Source of the DNA: Crotophaga sulcirostris
Taxonomy: Eukaryota > Chordata > Aves > Cuculiformes > Crotophagidae
Direction of reading: 5' to 3'
DNA length: 64,000 bases
Assembly (NCBI GenBank): GCA_013397455.1
Contig: VYZB01000225.1
Location: forward strand, 582,176 to 646,175
In this document: positions 47,001-61,079 of the stretch, piece after piece
How the letters are laid out: each line of letters begins with the position of its first letter
Position numbering within the stretch: position 1 is the stretch's first letter
Made by a program: the position numbers and the translations under genes
The notes under the pieces: model-generated
Told to the model about the DNA's origin: nothing
The model's database searches: none
Seen by the model: the letters and a program-made list of their open reading frames with translations, nothing else

Positions 47001-50000
47001 TAAGATGAGAAACTAGAAGGGAAAGGAGGCGAAGAAGAAGGAAAAAAAAAAAAAAGAATTGCAAAAAAACCCAGAATGAATGGAGAAGTTATGAATGGCC
47101 ATTGATTCCCAAATTGTGTTAGCTGGATATTTCATTTATGTTTACCATTTCTTTTTCAGCTCTTGTGTTAGAGAGATGTAACGGAACAGGATGCCCGTTG
47201 CATCCTCCTCGTTGCTAATTAGAAAAAAAGAAAAGGTCTTGTTTAATTCAGGTCTCTGTGGCTGCACTGAAAGATAAACCATGCTTGGCAATGATGTGGT
47301 TTACCTCAGTTACCAGCTGTTAAAAATTCAACAGCTGCTAATTGTGGCTTTTCTGGTCTCTGCTTGGGATTTGTGCTGTTGCTTGGTGTGGCTCAAATAT
47401 GCACAGGTTGTTAGTCTGGGGTATATAATCCAAAATACATAATAGAACAACTTTGCTTTGGGGAGAGAGGGGAGGAATTCATAATACAATCTAACAAAGT
47501 AGCACTTTTCCATTTCCAATTAGTGTTGTTCTACAATAAAGCTGCCTTTGTCTGCAATGATAGCTAGGAGAAACTCAAATAAAATAGAACATACGGATCC
47601 AGAATATCAATAAGGTTCTGAACTATGCGGGATGCCTAGAAAATGAAAAACAAGAGTAGATTAGTATTGGTCAAAAGCGTGGGTGAAAGAAGAGCAATAA
47701 ATTCCAAGAGCAAATGTAACTGGATACAATGATACTTACAATGACTCAAGGTCAATTGTTGACTAAAGCAGATTACTATAGATAAATGAAGAATAATTGA
47801 GACTTTGAGTCTTTATTGTATGAGTCTTTAAAACATTTAAATAACTGAAGTAGAAGGGGCTAAGAGTCAACAAGAGAAGTTGGTGTTTCATGTTATTGAC
47901 TGATATGAAATAGAAAAACAAAAGATAGGTTTTCACTTGTAGAATAATGACGACATTTTAGGTCACAGTGATTGCTGCTTTGGGGGCCTTCATAAAGTAC
48001 AAAAATGTAAAATGTCAAAAGGTAACTAATTTGACAAAGCAGAATAAAGACTCATGTCAGGGACACCTTGAATGTGAGTGAGATGAACAGTAATGTTAGA
48101 AAGCAGCAAAACTGCTTGAAACACAATGCTGATAAGTATATACTTAAGAAGCCATTATCAGGAACTAACCCATCTTTGTTTCTAGTTTCAAAGCTGGTTT
48201 ATAAAACATTATTTTTTTTTTTTGTGACACAGATGTCTTGAGTAAAATTCATTCCCTTTCACTTTTTTTTTTTTAAAAAAAAAGACAGCCCAGAAGAGTG
48301 CGTGAATAGGTAAAATTCCATTAAAATAAGATCAAAATGTTAGTATGCATTCATTTTTCCAAAACTATTGACATAACTGAAATCTGTGTTTTCAATGGGG
48401 CTCATTATAGTTACAAAGTAACCTGCAAAGTATCTAGTGCTGATCCTGCTTGGGTTATGATAACAGGCTGCTTTGGGAGCTGTAAGATCAATTTTCAGTG
48501 CTTTGTCCTCCTATCAGTTCTTTACCAGTGATATCCAGGTGTTGTGTCTGTTTGCATAAGCTGTGGAAATGGAGAACCACCTCTCTGCCAAAAAAAACAT
48601 CCAGAAGAGAGAATATTTCAGAAATACTAGTCACAGACCAGGCAATGTGCCTCCAAATTTACTCTGTCTAATTTTATCTCCTAATTTTCAACTCGACTCT
48701 CCTTCATTTCTGTCCCCCTATATTAAACTAGAAACAACTCATTTGCAGCAAATATTAAAAAGGAAAACAACCCACAAACAAACCCCAAGAGCTCTGTATA
48801 TCTAAAAACCCGCAGCCTTATCGGAATGAGAGCCCAACAATGAGTTAAATTTTCTCCCTGAAATTCTTAATGCAAAATGGAGTTGAGCTTCAGGTTTTGA
48901 AGTCCTCTGTGTGACTCTGGTCTCAAAGTCTGCATCAAAAGACTGACGACTTCTCTGTTGGCTTTCATCTTATTTATTGTATGTAGCAAATATACTATAT
49001 TTATTTTATACATAGTGTGTAGTTTTACACTACTTTTTGCAATGATTTGAATACTGGAGAGAACAAAGCAGGAGTCATCAAGTCTACTTTTTGCAAACCT
49101 TAAATTAAATAGGCTTGGTAATGTGAAAAAAGAAACCCAAATCTATTCTTCAATCGCTAGACAGCTTGGTAGTTAATTGCACTTTTTATATCTATTTATA
49201 TACATACACACACAAGGAACATGACTGTGGTATACTGATTTGCAAATATAACAAAATGCTTTTCCACCCCAAGGTATCTTAATGTGGATTGGCAAGAAAA
49301 ACAAGGGGGTTGTATTGATTGCTAAGCCAGGTGAGTGGTTACAGAGGTAACTGCTCTTTCTGTCTCTGCTCCTTTGCTCAAACTGGTCTGAACCTCCCTG
49401 TTTGCACTTAACAAGCTTCTCCCCTCTAGGGAGTACTGATGCAAACAAGCTTTACCTATCTGGCAAAAGCCAAAACTGGAAAGAAATCTCAACAACCCTG
49501 CTTGCGTGTTTATACAGAGCTCTATCAGAGCATACGGACATGAATGTATTTATGGTTTGGAGCTGTACCTTCTCATAACTACGTTTTTGCCATATGGTGT
49601 GCACCTGGGGATAGCTGACAGCACATTTCAGTGTGGTGTGACAATTTGGTGGATTCAAACTGACCTTGTTAATTCACCCCAGCTATGAACAGAAAAAATA
49701 TGCGTGCAAAAACCTTTCCTGGGGGAAGGATAAAGGGATAACAGATTTTAATAATTTTGTATTTTTCCAAATAGAAATAGGTGGGACATTAACATCTGTT
49801 GGTGGTACATTTATACATGAGGATCTTTCTCCTTATAGGTGATCTCAGAATGTTTTGTGTGAGCTAGTATTATGATCTTTTATGCAGGTGACAAAGGGAA
49901 AAAGGGACACCAAACAAATGCCAAAAGCAGAGTTCAGGCCCTCCCAGTCTGTGTCCTGGACAGCTGTGTGACCACAATGGGACCTGTCTAAAGCACTGCT

Positions 50001-51267
50001 GGTAAAGAGGTTTCCCCATACGCTTGGGCTTCCCGGTGGTCTTTCTGAAAATCAGTAATAAATACATGAAAGTATTGTGGGGCTTAGAGGTGCACGGTGT
50101 GTCCAGTGGCACATCACCTGCCTAAGGAAACAGTGTGGTTGTATCGATCCTGGGGAAGCTCTGCTCATCCTGGGCTCTGCCAGTGGGCTCTGAGGAATAT
50201 AACAAGAGTGATTCCTGCCTGAGCTTGAAGGCCATAAAACAAGGGAAATCTCTTCAGTGTTTTGCTGTTCCCGCTATGATAGCAGTATTACACTGTGAAA
50301 CATTAAAATGTCCAATAATCCTGCTTTCTTCTCTCTGGCTGGGTGCAATGATGATTGTATGCTAGATAGCAGGGAAAAACGTATAGATTAATGTTTCAAA
50401 ACGATCATAACGTTTCGTTGCACTGGTTTACAATCATCCAAAGTGCTTTTCCAATACCCCTTGCTCAGTCTCAACACAAGGATGAGAAAAATAATTTGTA
50501 TGCACATCTCACAGGTAGGTGCATACAGACTAAGAAGAATGGCTATGGTACCTGGTTGTGGTGTATTTGCATGAATATTCACTTTGTATATTCATGACTT
50601 GCAATTTTTGGTCCGATCGCTACAGCAACGGGCCTATACCAGCCTACCTCATATTTACACGTCGCAAAGGATGTCTTTGTATAAATCCAATTAATCTGTA
50701 AATGAGGCTAAGTCATAGGAGTATGCCCTACAATGTGGTAGAGGAGTCACTGCACACTTTGCTTCCCCACCAAAGGTTTTTACCTCCACTGAAGAGGTGC
50801 CCAAGTAAAGGATGTATCTACAAGGGAGAGGTAGCTCCCTGCTTGCTGGAGGAAGCTTTGGCCTGATCTTGCCTGTCAGCACTTATAGGATGAGTGTGGA
50901 AGACCTGTCAGCAAAATTAATTTCAGCAACCATATGTATCCTGTCCCATAATAGCATGATGCCTCAAAACAAGGAATGTACGCTGTTTGACTCAACAGCA
51001 TTTCAGCTGGCTTGGAAAGCAGCTCTCTACTGAAGTTATTAAGTTGATAGAAATGCTGCTTTCAGACATTTTCTGGGGAAAACCTGATTTCTCAAGCATT
51101 AATTCAATACAAAAAACTTTGTCAATTAGCCCCATAATCTTATTTTTAGCTCTGAATATGAAGAGCAAACACACGTGTGTCTGACTGTCTAACAGCTGCA
51201 GTCCACTAGGGAAAATCAGAAGGCAAAAAAACAGAGCAGGGATTTTGTTTGTCTGAGCAGATGAGAA
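44011..51267. other. Seven kilobases of non-coding DNA, simple repeats only
   Basis: Simple repeats: (TCA)5 at 46361-46375, A14 at 47042-47055 in a purine-rich patch, T12 at 48212-48223, T12A9 at 48263-48283, and CA near 49203-49214. Two exon-like segments can be drawn: 46916-46999, with a poor pyrimidine tract, and 50469-50514, which is open (SQHKDEKNNLYAHLT) between CTTGCTCAG and G|GTAGGT. Neither is strong enough to call. No transposon, gene or RNA was recognised. Confidence 0.5.
48263..48283. repeat. T12A9 homopolymer junction
   Basis: Twelve Ts are followed directly by nine As, giving a perfect T9A9 inverted repeat. Read lengths of such runs are error-prone. Confidence 0.8.
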
Positions 51268-51400
51268 TAATTTATATGTACAAGCTATTTATAGAAAGGC
51301 AGCAGCAAGCTAATTAATTGTTTATAGGGAGAACTTTAAAGAGCATAACCTGAGATCTGACATTCTGTGTAATAATTATAATTAGAGATGAGCTGGAATC
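51268..51400. promoter_or_regulatory. Homeobox-motif-rich patch
   Basis: AATTTATATG, GCTAATTAATTGTTTATAG and AATAATTATAATTAG fall within about 130 bases, with non-repetitive text between them. This is the texture of a conserved developmental enhancer, but composition alone could produce it. Confidence 0.15.
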
Positions 51401-54400
51401 AAAAATCAGGATGTGAACACAGATACGTTTTGGGAGAGTTTTGAATCTGATCCAGATCTCAACTGTGCAGCTTTTTGCAGCCACTAGGGTAGGCTAGAAT
51501 GAAATCCTGTGTTGGAATTTGGCCATCTGTGTTTGGTAAAGTGCAAATCTGCATCTGCATTCTGTGATGAGGGTCAGCTTCTAATTAGCATGTGGCATAC
51601 TAGGTGATAAAGATGAAACAGGGTTGCAATGCAACACAGGTCATTCTATGGTTCTGTATTTATTTGTTGGGATTTTTGTTGTGGTTTTTAATTAACTGAG
51701 AAAAGCTTACTGGGTTGTATGTTAGGATCTTGGAAGGCTAGCACCGACATTTATAAGGTGATTGTCAAACTTCTGAATTATTTCAATAACAGCCTAATTT
51801 CTGTTAAGTCCTTGTGAGTGTTAAATTGAAAGACTGATCTGTTGGCGTTTTTCAGGTTTGGAGGAATAATGGAAAAGATTTTGAATGTTCAGCTTGGAAA
51901 GGCAGTTGAAGCATAGACGTTGGTTTATGTCTAGCACTCGCTAGAACTTTTTTCTGACTCCTGTGCAAAAGTACCTGGGTGTTTTGAAACTTGGTTGTGT
52001 TTCTAAACTAATTAGAAGTCAACTGCTAGGTGATATATAAATAAATATACCATAGTGAACCAGATGAAAGGCCAATTAAGGAGCCAGAGAATTAAATTTC
52101 AGTTAGGCATTTATCTGAGCCAGTGCATCTTGGTTTATGTGAGAGATGTCTAGACTGGAAGAAAATGCATCCAAGGAAAGGCTACATCCTGCCTGTGTAA
52201 CTCATTTAGTTAACAAATATGCAACTGAACTTCAGATTTTGTCTTTCTTCCATGTACCAGCAGCAATTGCTGAAGTGTTTATGATACTTTTCATAGGGTA
52301 CTGGAGAACTTGAAAGAGCTCTTTATCTCTGTGCAGCAGCTCCAGAAGGGCCTGTGGGGTGGGGGTAGTAGCAGAGGCAGGCACACTCACCTCTGCAGGT
52401 TGTCAGACAGCAGCAGAGGACTTGCACACATCGTTGCAGTACCTCTGGGTCAAGTTAGACCCGGTGTGAGCAGTCCTGACCACAGCTGCCCAACATTCAG
52501 CATTGCAGAAACAGGACCCTCACACACTGCAGTGTTCTTAAATCAGTAGCTGTGGGTGTGATTTGCTGTCGGTGCTGGTTTGCTCCTGTTTTCATCCTTT
52601 GCATCCCAGACACTTTCTTCTGGCTGCTGCGGCCGCCTTTTACTTAATTTCTTCTCCTATTTTGTTTTCAGCTTGCTGTCAGTGCATCTCCAGACAAACA
52701 AACCTGCTTTACAGGGCCAGCTCCTGAGCTGTGTCACCTTCTCCTCCAGGAGCTGCAGCTTCAGGCAGGCAGGACCCTCACTCGACCCGTTCCCTCCACG
52801 TTCAGCACACGCTAGAAACTGCTAGTTTGAGCTCAAAGACAATATTTTTTTTTCCCCTCATGCTTGTCACAGACTATATTTTGTGCCTCGGGGCAGTTTC
52901 TGCAACACCTAAACGTGTCGTTATGAAAACATTTTTCCACCACAGTGGCTTAAAAGCGTGGTGGTTAGCAACACAAGAGGAACTGCAGATCCAAACCATC
53001 CCTCTGTGGAGCATTGCTGCTAATTCAGTGCTCTTCAAGGAACTATTCATCATTCCTGTCTTCTTCAGTGAACTTACAAGTCTGTCTAATAAGGACCACA
53101 CGCATATTTTATTTATGTAACGGTCTATTTATCAATGTGAGGTGAGAATTTGACCTTATTATACAAACTCCAGTATTCCCATGATATCTCAAGATCCAGT
53201 TTCCTCTTGCAGCTCAGCCCTTCCTAACCCCTTTTTGCATTTTCATTGCACTTTTCATTATGTAGCTAATTAAGCCATGCTCATATATAAACACCATTAC
53301 ACAGTTTAACAGCTAGTGAAAAGTTCTCTGATATATAGTGTATGCAGCATGGGGTTTTTTTTTTCTGAAGTAGGTTGTAGTTGGTTCAAATCAAAATGAC
53401 ATTTTACTAATGGCATTGCTATGAAAGCAGACTAATGGAGTCTAACTGTGAGATTTCCTCTCCCTCTGGAAACAAAATGCGAATAAATGAAAACACACAG
53501 TATTTTTATTCTTTCTTGTTGCATTTTGTGCTCAAATCAAAATTTCAGAAAATACAAACCAACCAATATTGAACTAGTAAATAGAAGTAGCAGAAAAGCT
53601 TGGGTTTAGCTATGAAAGTCAAATCATGAGCATCTCATACACGCACAAATCAACACTGACTTGGGATGATATTGTAAGATCTTGTTCTCTGTGTGCATGT
53701 GTATGCTTTGCAGAACATTTAAAAATGGGTAGAAAATCTTTACACAAGGTGACTTGAAGTACATGCCTGCATCTTTCGTTTAAACCTGGCTCTGTCCTGG
53801 GTCTCATCACAAGTCTCTCCTTGTTTTACATGTGAATTTGTAATTCAGAGATTTAAATTAATCTAATTTGACTTTTCAGGCAAAAGTCCAAAAACCATGT
53901 GAACAGAAAAACAGAATTTGGTTTATGAACCCACTGTGAATAGCAGCATGCAAGGTTTGTCTGGCTTTGCTTACCTGTTTCCAGGGATATTTGAATCTGC
54001 TTAAGTAAATTTCATGTTTCTGATTTTCACTCTTATCAGGACGATTGTATACATTAGGATTATTCTGCTGGCTTCAAATACTGTCTGGGGGGTGAAGGAC
54101 AGTGAAATTGTTTCTGTTAAATAATATGCTTTGGTAAAGTATATTTTGCGTTTAATTGACACCAACTCATTTCTCTAATTCATGAGAGAACAAGGTTGAA
54201 GGCCCACATAGCTGAATGCTTCATTCCAAGATCAAAATATGGAGAGTAGGCTGTTGGATTTGGTGTAATGTACGGTAAATATGGGTCACTAGACTTGTCC
54301 ATTAAAGGAAAAAAAACCCAATGTATATAATTCCAAGTACAGAACAAGTACCTTAGGACGTTGTGTTACATCGTGGAGTGATTACTCACAGGCATAAAGT

Positions 54401-57400
54401 ACGTGTCCCAGACTGCAGAACTGAGACATACACTGTCATGTTTTCCCACACTGCTTGTGTGTTAAAATAATCCTTTTTCAACATTGCATACTCATGAGCA
54501 TTAATAAAATAAGCCCCCTAATTTAACGATATTCTACAACTTTGGCTCAAGTACATTTTCTTTGTTCTGGCATGCAAAAAATATAAATAAAATGCACAGA
54601 ACCCTTTCTCATCACCACTGGGACTATATGCCAAGATGATTTGTCAGAACTCCTACAGCTTCAATGCCTTTCCACCTATTTCTTCCACCTTTCCTCCTTT
54701 ATTTTTGACTTTCAATTTATTGTTTTTAAATTCAATGAGATAACATAGCCATCTCGAGGGAGGGTTTTAATGCTATTCCACAGTGAAAACGACATTCTTA
54801 AAAAAGTTACAATATTACTTCACAGCTTCTAAGAATATACATACAAATCCAATGTAATGAAAACTTTTAACTAGATTGAACAGTTCCTAAATAGCCATGG
54901 GGCAAAGTCCTTCCTCAAGCCTCTGTTAGCTCGCTAACTCCCAATTAATCAGTATTTTATTTAGAAATAAGGAGGTTAGGGCTGTAATAGTTTTTCTTTA
55001 GACGGAAGTATCAGGAAGCTGTGAGAGAACTTAAAACCCAGTTCTGAGTCTTGCTTTCATACATCTGTAAGAGATTGTCTCAGTCTTTGTTATTAGAGTT
55101 AAAGCTTTTGGCACCAATTCTGGTAAATGTTACCTTTTATATCGATAGACTTTTTTTTGTAGAAAATGTATAAAGAGCTGAAGAAGAAAATAAGTTCAAA
55201 TGTAGAATTTACTTTTGACATTTATCTAAAATTATGGCTAATTTAGGATTTCAGGAAAAAGGGCAGGGTTATGCATGGAATTTTTTCTTCCAAAATTGAG
55301 TGAGATGATATTTAGGACATTGGATTTCAGTACATTGTTTTTCAGAGTGTAACAAAAGTGGAGAAGGTGACAGATTGTCTTCACTTTGGAAGAACACATC
55401 AGTAGGGAGGGAGCAAAAAAAGACCAAAAGCTGGAGTTCCTTTGAGATATTTGTCACAAGAAGAATGGAATAAAAGTTAATGGTCATTATTTTGGATAAT
55501 TTAGAATTTCAATGTAAATGCCTTGAGTGAAATACTAATATTTCAATAGACACACACACCACCCCCCTCAGTTAGTGTAATTATTGCAGCAGAAATTCTT
55601 TCTGAATCCTCGTTTTTTTGGTACTGATAATGTTCTCTAATTTTGTTTCGCCTGAAGTTTTGTATAGTTGATCTCTTATCAAAAGAAACCAAGCATTTTT
55701 AGATTTGCTGTAACTTGATTATTTGTACGAAATTCCTTCAACCATTTATGAATTATGTTAATATGAAAAATAAATATAAGCTCTTTGTTATAATCCTAAT
55801 TGAGTTGTAATACTCTCCCACTGGGTACTTCTCTGTCCCTTTAGGAAATTAAATCCCTTAAAAAAAAATCTACCCCCTAATCCACTTATTTTCTTTTGAA
55901 AATCAAATTAGGCAGTGAAGTGTACTTTTGGATACCTAAGTACTGTTGTAATCCAAACCCAGGTCATGTTCTGAAGTGAAACTGCAATTACATGTCTTGT
56001 TCAGCCTGTGTTTGAGCTGTTACCTGCATTTGGGCTACCTCTATGTCATCATCTCTGCCTCCTTCCTTCCTACTAAAGACTACCTGTTGCCTTGCCTGTG
56101 ATGATCGTAGCAGCTTGGAAAAAAAAGTTGTTTTCTTTGACACATGAGCCAACCCAGATCACTGCTGTTTTCTTGTGACGTTGCAATAGTAATAGGGCTT
56201 TGGTGGCAGTGTTGGCCTAAGAGTTAGAGGAAAGCTAAGCTTTGTAGACAGAGATAATATCTTTTTTTAGACAAAAGTGCTATAACTGGAGCCTGTACTG
56301 CGTTTGCAAACTTGCCTACTTTTATATATCAAGTTAAAGTTACTACCTTTCCCTAATCTTTCCTATCTCTAATTAGGAATTGAGCTAAATCCCGAATAAA
56401 TCTGGAAGATTGCAGTGAAAAAGAGCTATGCTGCAGTGGGAAAGGGGTGGCTTTCACTCTCAGGGGCTTCCTTTCTATCATGTCTCAATGCGAAATGCAC
56501 TCCCCAAACTTCAGTTCAAGCGGAGATGGGAAAGCATGCTTCCACTCACATGTGATGGTCTCTTGTTATGAAAATACCTGTAGCCTTTTTCTGCATAGAT
56601 GGGTAGCTCTGTGGGGTTCAGAGTTGTCAATGCAAAGGCAGGTGATGGGAAAACAAATGAACGACTTCTTTCTCTTGGAGTTCTTGGATCTGTGCAAGAC
56701 GTGTACGGAGAAATTGCTCGCTGCTCTGCAGTTGAAGGCCATGTCAGTTTATGAATCTGCCTGGGCTCTCTCAGTAAGAGCAGTCGTCGTCTGACAGAAA
56801 GGTCAGAGCTGTATTTCCTTGTAAGAGTTCAAATTCCCCAGTGAAGGAAGAAAAGGGATGTCTGCATTTGGGTGGAGGAGGTCTGGTACCAGTGATGGTG
56901 TGCATGCAGGTAGAGGGACTTGCTGTGGCTGTGTCACTGCAACCTGTAAGTATTTTTCCACCTTCTTGGTAACTATTGATAACTTGGCTGCAAATAACAT
57001 TACCAAAGCTGAACGAGCCTGTTCTTGACAAATGGCAGATGTGGCCTTTAGCATTCAGTAGTGCAACATCTTCCTTCTGTCACAAATATCTGCCCTACAA
57101 CCTCTTTATGGGGCAACAGAGCTCTTTGTGATGTTTGAGGTATCTGTCCTTGCGCGGATGTTCTGAGACACGCGATGCTGGTTTACAGTTGGGTTGGGAA
57201 CTGTCTGTAGCTCTCTGAAGTGCTGGCTTCCAGCCTGAGCAAGTTGTTCAGAAGAACTGTTTGTTGTATGAAATGCTCTTCCAGAAGAAAAGATCTAGCC
57301 TGTCCTAAGGCAGATGGGGCAGTCATCTTTTGGAAGGATCTGCGTCTCAATATTGACTATAGAAGTTTTTGAGATAAGACAAATGTCCTCTTGAAAACTG

Positions 57401-57648
57401 CTGCAGGCTTTAAAGTATCTTTAGAAACCTGATCCTGTGTTACTTTCCCAGTGCAATAGCTGGAGCATAAGGAAGAACAAGGAATTGTGGTGTCCCGTGT
57501 ATTAGGCACTGCAATGCTGACCAGCCTCCATTTCACTTTGGCTTTCAACCCTCTTGAATAACAGCATATCAGTAATTATTAAAATAAAGTTCATTAAAGC
57601 AGTGCCACACAATATTGGTTTTCTTCACCTCTTTTCTATTCTTTGTAG
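51401..57648. other. Non-coding stretch, nothing firmly recognised
   Basis: No transposon was recognised; a CATTCTATGGTTCTGT near 51643 is too short to call as a CR1 end. A lone NotI-type GCGGCCGC is at 52629-52636, without a CpG island. A 129-codon plus frame (52731-53120) overlaps an open minus frame and looks like chance. AT-rich text at 53255-53320 (GTAGCTAATTAAGCC, CATATATAAACACC) may be regulatory. A segment at 56842-56945 is open in two frames and ends at a good donor (ACCT|GTAAGT), but its acceptor is weak. Confidence 0.45.
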
Positions 57649-57804
57649 TGGGAAGGAAAAATCAGAAAATATGGAGGCATGTCCATACAGCAATGAGGAC
57701 ATTTGTGTCCCATCAAGTTGTTTTCATTGTTGCTTTGAGAAGATATTTATATTCTGTTACTGGTTGTGGCCTTACAAGCCTGTTTTTCTGACCACATATT
57801 TCAC
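57649..57804 (+). other. Cysteine-rich open segment after a very strong acceptor
   Basis: A pyrimidine tract of about 30 bases (TTCTTCACCTCTTTTCTATT and onward) ends in CTTTGTAG at 57648. In the frame starting one base in, 52 codons are open to a TAA: GKEKSENMEACPYSNEDICV, then a Cys- and aromatic-rich part (SSCFHCCFEK, FCYWLWPYKP). A weak donor CAC|GTAAAT overlaps the stop. It could be a terminal exon, but composition and lack of homology favour a chance frame behind a chance acceptor. Confidence 0.1.
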
Positions 57805-60572
57805 GTAAATTACCAGCCTCGGGGGGAGTATGATGGCCTACCTATAACTGCACTAAAAGGTATTTCATGTTTAAAGGAAAAATGCGAATTTTGGCAGATT
57901 TAAACAAAAAAAAAACCTTTTAAAAATTTGCATTTCAATACAAAAGTAGTTTTATTGGCCCTGAGTCATTCTGGTTTTTACATATGCATTTCCAGCTCCA
58001 AGAGCACAATGGTTTCTGTCATGCCTGCTGGGGTTACTACTTGCTTAAAGGAGCTATGATTAACCTGAATCACCTCCAGCCATTAGAATTTCAATGGCCA
58101 GACCTCAGTCTTGTGCCCAATACAGAAACTTCATGCAGGGTTCCAACCTGGAAATGAGGGCTTACGCAGTACCACGTGTACTCTGGAAAATGTTATGCTA
58201 ATTGTTGAAGTCCAACCCCTGTAGACCCATGGGCACCTCCTTTGGTGATGTGGTATCTGCCAGCCCTTGGGGTGTCTTTTACTTCCACTTAATGCACAGG
58301 GCTCCAGACAGGATCCCTACTCCAAGAGCAATCGTTGGGATAATGTTTCTACAAGGCTTTGTGACCCACTTGCACCAGGGCTGTTTCCCTTGAGTCTCTC
58401 CAGTGTTCCCCCAGCACCTGGGGTGGGATGGTTCTGCTGGCTGGAATAGGGCTCCTTCCCAGCAAACCCTGTGCCAGTGTAAGATGTTGAGGGAACCTGG
58501 ATCATACAGTCATGCAAGCTTTCATTACTTTCTCCTAATTATGATTGTATTTTTTTTTAATCTACAGAGATTATTACAATTGTATTGAGATTCTTTATCT
58601 CCTTTGTGCATACTTATCCTTTGATGATCTACGTATAGTATTAGCTGCCTCTCCTCTAATTACATCTGCCTGATTCTCCAGCAAATCTTTTAAGGCAACA
58701 TTAATCAACTGAATTTGGAACAGAGAGCACCTGAGGTGTCTCATGCAAACCCTCAGACTGAATTTAAATTGTGCTCTCAGAAATGAAAGGCAATTTCCCA
58801 AAGATTTTTTTTAAATTTAACTTCAAAGCCTCTCAAGTATATTTTATTTTGATAGATCTCAGAAAGAAGAACCTTTTTTATTGCCAATATATTCTGCTCT
58901 TAGATAAGTTCAGTTTACACCGGTAAGGCAGAAAAGAATCACTACTCCATCAAACAACATTTAAGGAGTTTTCAGTAGCCACATGGGAACAATAAATAAA
59001 CTACAGGCTTGTTGTGAGAGAGTGTATTTTATATATCCATAAAGAAAAGTTCTTTCCTGGCTGAAGTGTTGTGTGTTTCAACATATTGCTGATCTTTTTT
59101 TTTTTTTTTTTTGGCCAAGTTTCTTGCAAAGAGAAAGTTATTTTACGCTGGAAAAGAGGCAGTATAGAGATTCACTTTACAGTTTGACAACTGTTCCCCA
59201 GAAGGTTTGCAACAAAATCCTCACATGAGAAGTCATCACAAATTCCAAACTCAGGAAAAAATTGCAGTCAGGTGTTTCTGAGCCACCAGAAAATTGAAGA
59301 GAAGTTGCCCTTAAAGTGTAAATCAATCTGAATCTGCCCTTCAGCAAGCCTGGGTTAATTCATCTTTGTTTACATCAGACTTGCTCAAATCAAGCAGAGG
59401 TTTAGAGCAAAATGTACTTTGCGTCAGACATTAAACAGCAATTTGAGGGTGTCTTTTGCAGGAGATTTGAAGCTGCAGATGAATTTAAAGATGTACTAAA
59501 TCAGAACTTAGAATCATATACGCCAGGGTCTTTGTTGAGGGCACTCTCTGCTCCAAAGAGGGAAACCTCTGTTCTGGTTTCCATTCGCCTTTACTAATTA
59601 ATTTTTGTCCCATAAGCTGTGGTTACCACAGTTAGCTTTGCTTTTCCTTGTGACAAAGGGAGATAGATGTTCATCTTCAATGTGCATGCACAGAGACACA
59701 AATTCAGATTCTATTCAGACTGATGTCATCTTTGTCTCTTGTTTAAAGCTTAGGAAGAGGTGCTTTGGTGTGTCCCACTGTGGCACATCTTCCAGAACAG
59801 CTTGTGGAGGGTTCACAAGGGTGGGCTGATGTGGTTGAGTAGTTTCCTTGAAAGGAGCTGATGAGACACAAAGCCCACAAGAGTGGAACATTCATGTCGT
59901 TTTATTTTGTAGGACAGGTAGAAAGGTTCTTAACGTGGATGTAATTTGGCCTGAATGTATTGATGGTGCAGAACCGTCAACTTTTTTGAACTTGTTCCTC
60001 CTTTGACAAATTACCGTGGAAGTTTAAGGTTTTGCTGTTTCAAACCCCTTATTGCCTGTAACTGCAGCAGAGCTGTCCACTGAAATGAAAGCCACAGGTT
60101 TTTTTTTTTTCTATGTTCTCCAAGCCTGCTTCTCCTGGCAGGTAGGAAACTGCATGTAAAATATAGACATGCAAAATAATAGAAAATTGAGTTTTTAATT
60201 AACAAATTTAGTAACACAAGTATAAAAAACAGAAGGGGAAAAAATATCCCCTTACTTAATGGATGGATCTGTTAATGGATAAAGCATTTTGGAACTGGAG
60301 GTTAGAGGCTGTGAAAAATATTGGTATGCTTGAGCTTCAGGCTACAAATATTAACCTTGGAATATGTTGTAGTTTGACTTTTTAGAAGTTATGAGTTCAT
60401 GGATCTTCAACATTAGATTCAAATAATCTGTATTAGTGAAGTGCTTCTGCACTTTATTTTATGCATGCCAATACAAGCAAGAGTGGCAGAATGATCCTAT
60501 GTAAATCTGCCTGGCACAATTTTTTTCCCTCCTTCTTTCTTTATTTTCTCTGTTTTATTTTTTTCACTCAAG
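57805..60572. other. Non-coding stretch with possible conserved patch and poly(T)
   Basis: The stretch 58540-58830 is AT-rich and non-repetitive, with homeodomain-type sites (CTAATTATG, CTAATTACA) and a TCF-like CCTTTGATG, so it may be a regulatory element. A T18 run is at 59095-59112 and a T12 run at 60099-60110. No gene or transposon was recognised. Confidence 0.45.
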
Positions 60573-60702
60573 AATGCTTTAGAGCTCTAAAAATAACTAA
60601 AAAGAAATGGTTTTATAATGATTTCCTGGGTTTTGGTATTTACTTTTTACAATACGCTTTTCTACTGCGAGAGGAGGACTCATCCCATGCTTTCAGCACC
60701 CT
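60573..60702 (+). other. Exon-like open segment after a 50-base pyrimidine tract, weak
   Basis: The tract 60521-60565 is almost pure T and C and ends with CACTCAAG at 60572. One frame is open from there (CFRALKITKKKWFYNDFLGF and onward) to a poor donor CTTG|GTAGTT. The long tract may be nothing more than low-complexity sequence. No family is recognised. Confidence 0.08.
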
Positions 60703-61079
60703 TGGTAGTTTTTTTTGAAACTGTAGCAGTAAAATTGCAGTGGTGTCTGGGGGTCTGTGTGGGCTGGAGTTTCTGTTGTGCCGCACAGTTGCTGGCTCCA
60801 TCTCTTGCCAGCTACTTGCAACTCACCAAGTGAGATGGAAAAAGAGGGCGTTGAGGAGCTGAGCATTTACTCCAGATTCACACGTTTATGCAGAGGTGTT
60901 TCATGAATGCTGCGTGCCAGGTCACACCATCTATGCACATTCCCTTTGTAAAACCCAGTTGTGCTAGTTGGTGGAGAGAAGTCAGATGTTTTTAGGACTG
61001 AGTCCAAGATGGTTTATTTCCATATTTTTCTTTTTTTACATTTGTTTTGAAAAAGCCAGGAAAAGAAGCCAATTTAAGC

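Noticed and set aside
51640..51660. CATTCTATGGTTCTGT as a CR1 terminal octamer
   Set aside because: Only the octamer-like text is present, without the upstream CR1 block.
52629..52636. NotI-type GCGGCCGC as a sign of a CpG island
   Set aside because: The surrounding few hundred bases are not CpG-dense.
52731..53120. 129-codon plus-strand frame
   Set aside because: The opposite strand is also open, the start lies in a GC-richer patch, and no domain or splice site supports it.
53386..53400. GGTTCAAATC as a tRNA T-arm/B-box
   Set aside because: No A-box, acceptor stem or cloverleaf can be built around it.
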